DNA of 7,435 nt, taken from contig OMQY01000084.1 in the NCBI GenBank assembly GCA_900313405.1, positions 1 through 7,435 on the forward strand. The letters are read 5' to 3'. This document shows positions 5,383 to 7,435 of the stretch, piece after piece; position 1 is the first letter of the stretch, and each line of letters opens with the position of its first letter. A program made the translations under genes and the position numbers. The notes below the pieces were generated by a model that saw only the letters and a program-made list of their open reading frames with translations, searched no databases and was not told where the DNA came from. This DNA is from an uncultured Eubacteriales bacterium (GTDB taxonomy: Bacteria; Bacillota_A; Clostridia; Saccharofermentanales; Saccharofermentanaceae).

Positions 5383-5438
5383 AGCACATCTCTCCCTTTG
5401 TTATCCTTCCCTTGGAAAAAGAAAACGAGGTGAGATTA

Positions 5439-6023
5439 ATGAGATCGATTCTGCCCATGAGAACAGCCAAGATCGGATATATAGTTATCTCGATCATATT
5501 CGCTTTTCTGGGCGGTCTGATGATCATCTTCCCCGACTTGTCCGTCAGGACGATCGCCGGTTGTGTCGGTTCGGTAATGATCCTTTTCGGGATAATAAAG
5601 CTGATCGGATATTACTCCAAGGATCTCTTCCGGCTGGCTTTCCAGTTCGACATGGAGTTCGGAATCCTTTCGATCATTATCGGCATTCTGATCTTAGATC
5701 ACACGAGTGCGGCTATCAGCTTTATGACAACGGCTTTGGGCATAACGATCTTTGCCGAAGGGCTCTTTAAGATCCGGATCGCGGCTGACTCCAGAAGATT
5801 CGGTATCAGATCCTGGCCGGTCATCATGCTGCTGGCTGTCATCTCCTGCATCTTCGGTGTGGTCCTGATCTATCTGCCGGACAGCAGCGCGAGATTTCTC
5901 ACCGTCATGCTCGGCATCGAGCTTCTGGCCGAGGCGGCATTAAGCTTCTCGGTCGCACTTTTTACCGTAAAGATCATCCGGAATCAGAGACCTGACCGGA
6001 TCGATAAAGAATGGGAGGTATGA
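5439..6023 (+). CDS. DUF308/HdeD-like six-helix membrane protein
   Basis: This 194-residue protein is nearly all membrane. It consists of three similar helix pairs, at about 12-56, 72-110 and 126-172. Each carries a Gly-rich first helix, a short turn (FPDLS, LDHTS, LPDSS) and a second helix with LFGI, ITIFAEG or IELLAEA. This threefold repeat is typical of the DUF308 (HdeD-like) family, which has no well-defined biochemical role outside acid-stress links in enterobacteria. The C-terminus is charged and cytoplasmic. The start at 5439 is set by GAGGTGA (5427-5433) 5 nt upstream. The frame is open further back to 5343, but that would add 32 poorly hydrophobic residues without a ribosome site. 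It ends 3 nt before the first ABC ATPase, whose Shine-Dalgarno lies within its last codons, so the two are co-translated. A role beside the exporter is inferred from position only. Confidence 0.85.
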   Translation: MRSILPMRTAKIGYIVISIIFAFLGGLMIIFPDLSVRTIAGCVGSVMILFGIIKLIGYYSKDLFRLAFQFDMEFGILSIIIGILILDHTSAAISFMTTALGITIFAEGLFKIRIAADSRRFGIRSWPVIMLLAVISCIFGVVLIYLPDSSARFLTVMLGIELLAEAALSFSVALFTVKIIRNQRPDRIDKEWEV

Positions 6024-6026
6024 CAA

Positions 6027-6965
6027 ATGGACTCAAAGATCATTGAAGTAAGCGATCTGACCAAGGATTACGGCTTCGGTCGCGGCGTCTTTGATGTTTC
6101 GTTCCACGTCGGAAAAGGCGAGGTGTTCGGTTTCTTAGGTCCTAACGGAGCCGGTAAATCCACAACCATCAGACATCTGATGGGCTTCTCCAAGCCTGAT
6201 TCCGGCAACACGAAGATCTTCGGCAAGGAGACCTTCAGCAACTATCATCAGATCCTGCAGAATGTGGGCTATATCCCCGGCGAGATCGCACTGCCCGCTG
6301 GACTTACGGGTCACGAATTCTTGAGGATGATGATGGATATGCAACATTGTAAGGACGACAGTCACCTTAAGAAGCTGCTGGATATTTTCGAGCTGGATCC
6401 GTCCGGTGAGACAAAGAGGATGAGCCTTGGCGTCAAGCGTAAACTGGCTGTCGTTACAGCATTTATGAACGATCCGGATGTCCTCATTATGGACGAGCCC
6501 ACGAGCGGTCTGGATCCGGAGATGCAGCAGGTATTTATCGATTATGTCAAAGAGGAGAAGAGCCGGGGCAAGACGATCTTGCTGTCGAGCCATATTTTCT
6601 CCGAGGTCGACGCCACCTGCGACAGGATCGCCATCATAAAGGACGGACGCATCGTCTCAGACTTCGTGGCAGACGACTTAAAACACGCCACCCGTAAAGA
6701 GTACGAGGTCACTTTCGATGACTCGGACAGCTATAAGAGCTTTCAGGAATTCGCCAAAGGCTGTGACTATCTCGAGATAATAGACTCGAACGATCCCAAG
6801 AACAGGCTGCGCCTCGTTACGGATGACAAATATATCAATCAGGTAGTGTCCGCTCTGGCGCAGTATAAGATCACGGGGCTTCATCATCGAAAAGAAACTC
6901 TCGAGGACTACTTCATGAGCTACTACAAAGAAGACAAAGAATACGGAGGTGCTTTTGCAGGATGA
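6027..6965 (+). CDS. ABC-2-type exporter ATPase (CcmA-like), first of a pair
   Basis: This 312-residue protein has an ABC ATPase domain (about 5-215) followed by a C-terminal extension of roughly 95 residues, the usual plan of CcmA/drug-type ATPases that drive ABC-2 permeases. Motifs are Walker A GPNGAGKST at 38-46, Walker B DVLIMDEP at 151-158, D-loop SGLDP at 160-164, and switch His189 in LSSH. Two motifs deviate. The Q-loop position reads GYIPGEIALP, with no Gln, and the signature is MSLGVKRK at 132-139 instead of LSGGQ. Similar forms occur in a recognised subgroup of these ATPases, so activity is not excluded. GGGAGG (6013-6018) lies 8 nt before the ATG. The gene overlaps the next ATPase as ATGA. 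Its permease is not in the window, and the substrate is unknown. Confidence 0.92.
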   Translation: MDSKIIEVSDLTKDYGFGRGVFDVSFHVGKGEVFGFLGPNGAGKSTTIRHLMGFSKPDSGNTKIFGKETFSNYHQILQNVGYIPGEIALPAGLTGHEFLRMMMDMQHCKDDSHLKKLLDIFELDPSGETKRMSLGVKRKLAVVTAFMNDPDVLIMDEPTSGLDPEMQQVFIDYVKEEKSRGKTILLSSHIFSEVDATCDRIAIIKDGRIVSDFVADDLKHATRKEYEVTFDDSDSYKSFQEFAKGCDYLEIIDSNDPKNRLRLVTDDKYINQVVSALAQYKITGLHHRKETLEDYFMSYYKEDKEYGGAFAG

Positions 6966-7435
6966 AGAATGTAATCGAACTTCAGGGACTCACCAAGGAC
7001 TACGGTGACGGTCGCGGGATCTTCGACCTGAATATGACCATCGGCGAAGGCGAGATGATGGGTTACGTAGGCACCAACGGTTCCGGCAAGACCACGACGA
7101 TCCGTAATATCATGGGCTTTCTCAAGCCCACATCCGGATGCGCCAAGGTAAACGGTCTTACGGCCTGGGAGCACTCCAGCGAATACATTAAGAATATCGG
7201 TTATGTCGCAGGCGAGATAGCTTTCCCCGACCTGAAGACCGGAACGGAATTCCTAAAGAGCCAGGCGGCTTTCCTGGGACTTAAGGATATGTCCTACGCC
7301 GATGAACTGGTGCAGAGACTTCAGCTGGATCCCAGCGCATCACTCAAGCGAATGAGTAAAGGCATGAAACAAAAGACGGCTCTAGTGGCAGCTCTGATGG
7401 CGGATCCGGCGATAATCATCCTTGACGAGCCTACG
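6962..7435 (+). CDS. ABC-2-type exporter ATPase, second of a pair (cut by window end)
   Basis: The first 158 residues are present and the frame is open to the last base. It is a close paralogue of the preceding protein: LTKDYGDGRGIFD matches LTKDYGFGRGVFD, MGF-KP-SG matches, and GEIAFPDLKTGTEFL matches GEIALPAGLTGHEFL. Motifs are Walker A GTNGSGKTT at 37-45, with Thr replacing the usual Pro, a Q-loop region GYVAGEIAFP without Gln, signature MSKGMKQK at 131-138, and the Walker B start IIILDEP ending at the window edge. The ATG overlaps the previous stop (ATGA), and GGAGGT at 6945-6950 lies 11 nt upstream. Two adjacent ATPases suggest either a heterodimeric exporter or two related transporters with permeases downstream. 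The C-terminal half, including the switch His, cannot be seen. Confidence 0.92.
   Translation, partial: MKNVIELQGLTKDYGDGRGIFDLNMTIGEGEMMGYVGTNGSGKTTTIRNIMGFLKPTSGCAKVNGLTAWEHSSEYIKNIGYVAGEIAFPDLKTGTEFLKSQAAFLGLKDMSYADELVQRLQLDPSASLKRMSKGMKQKTALVAALMADPAIIILDEPT

Noticed and set aside
5343..5438. N-terminal extension of the DUF308 protein from the ATG at 5343
   Set aside because: There is no ribosome site at 5343, while GAGGTGA stands 5 nt before the ATG at 5439, where the family's membrane pattern begins.

Overview
The window looks like a chromosomal stretch from a mid-GC member of the Clostridia (Bacillota). The evidence is strong purine-rich Shine-Dalgarno sites before almost every gene, a His/Ser-rich TPM-type membrane protein of a kind common in gut Clostridia, a lipoprotein-type binding protein, a class-I-like cobalamin riboswitch, and paired CcmA-type ABC ATPases. 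No genus can be assigned from the sequence alone, and no insertion sequence, rRNA, tRNA or CRISPR array was seen.

Layout. (1) Positions 1-1502, plus strand: the last 31 codons of a membrane protein, then a 454-residue two-span membrane protein with a TPM-like outer domain, closed by a strong intrinsic terminator. (2) Positions 1495-1753: an array of five 53-bp repeats, each built on a dyad, between two convergent transcription units. (3) Positions 1769-4621, minus strand: a complete vitamin B12 uptake operon. It has a sigma-A-like promoter, a cobalamin riboswitch, then btuF (binding lipoprotein), btuC (permease) and btuD (ATPase), joined by overlapping reading frames. (4) Positions 4623-7435, plus strand: a divergent unit with an extended -10 promoter, an eight-codon leader ORF, a TetR-family regulator, a DUF308/HdeD-like membrane protein and two overlapping ABC-2-type ATPase genes. 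The second ATPase runs off the window, and its permease genes are expected further on.

How the parts work together. The riboswitch should turn down BtuFCD synthesis when cobalamin is plentiful. A helix that can pair with the btuF Shine-Dalgarno points to control of translation. The riboswitch promoter and the TetR promoter lie back to back within about 40 bp. The TetR protein is the obvious candidate regulator of the DUF308/ABC export genes downstream of it. The least explained element is the five-unit repeat array at the shared 3' ends of the convergent units.
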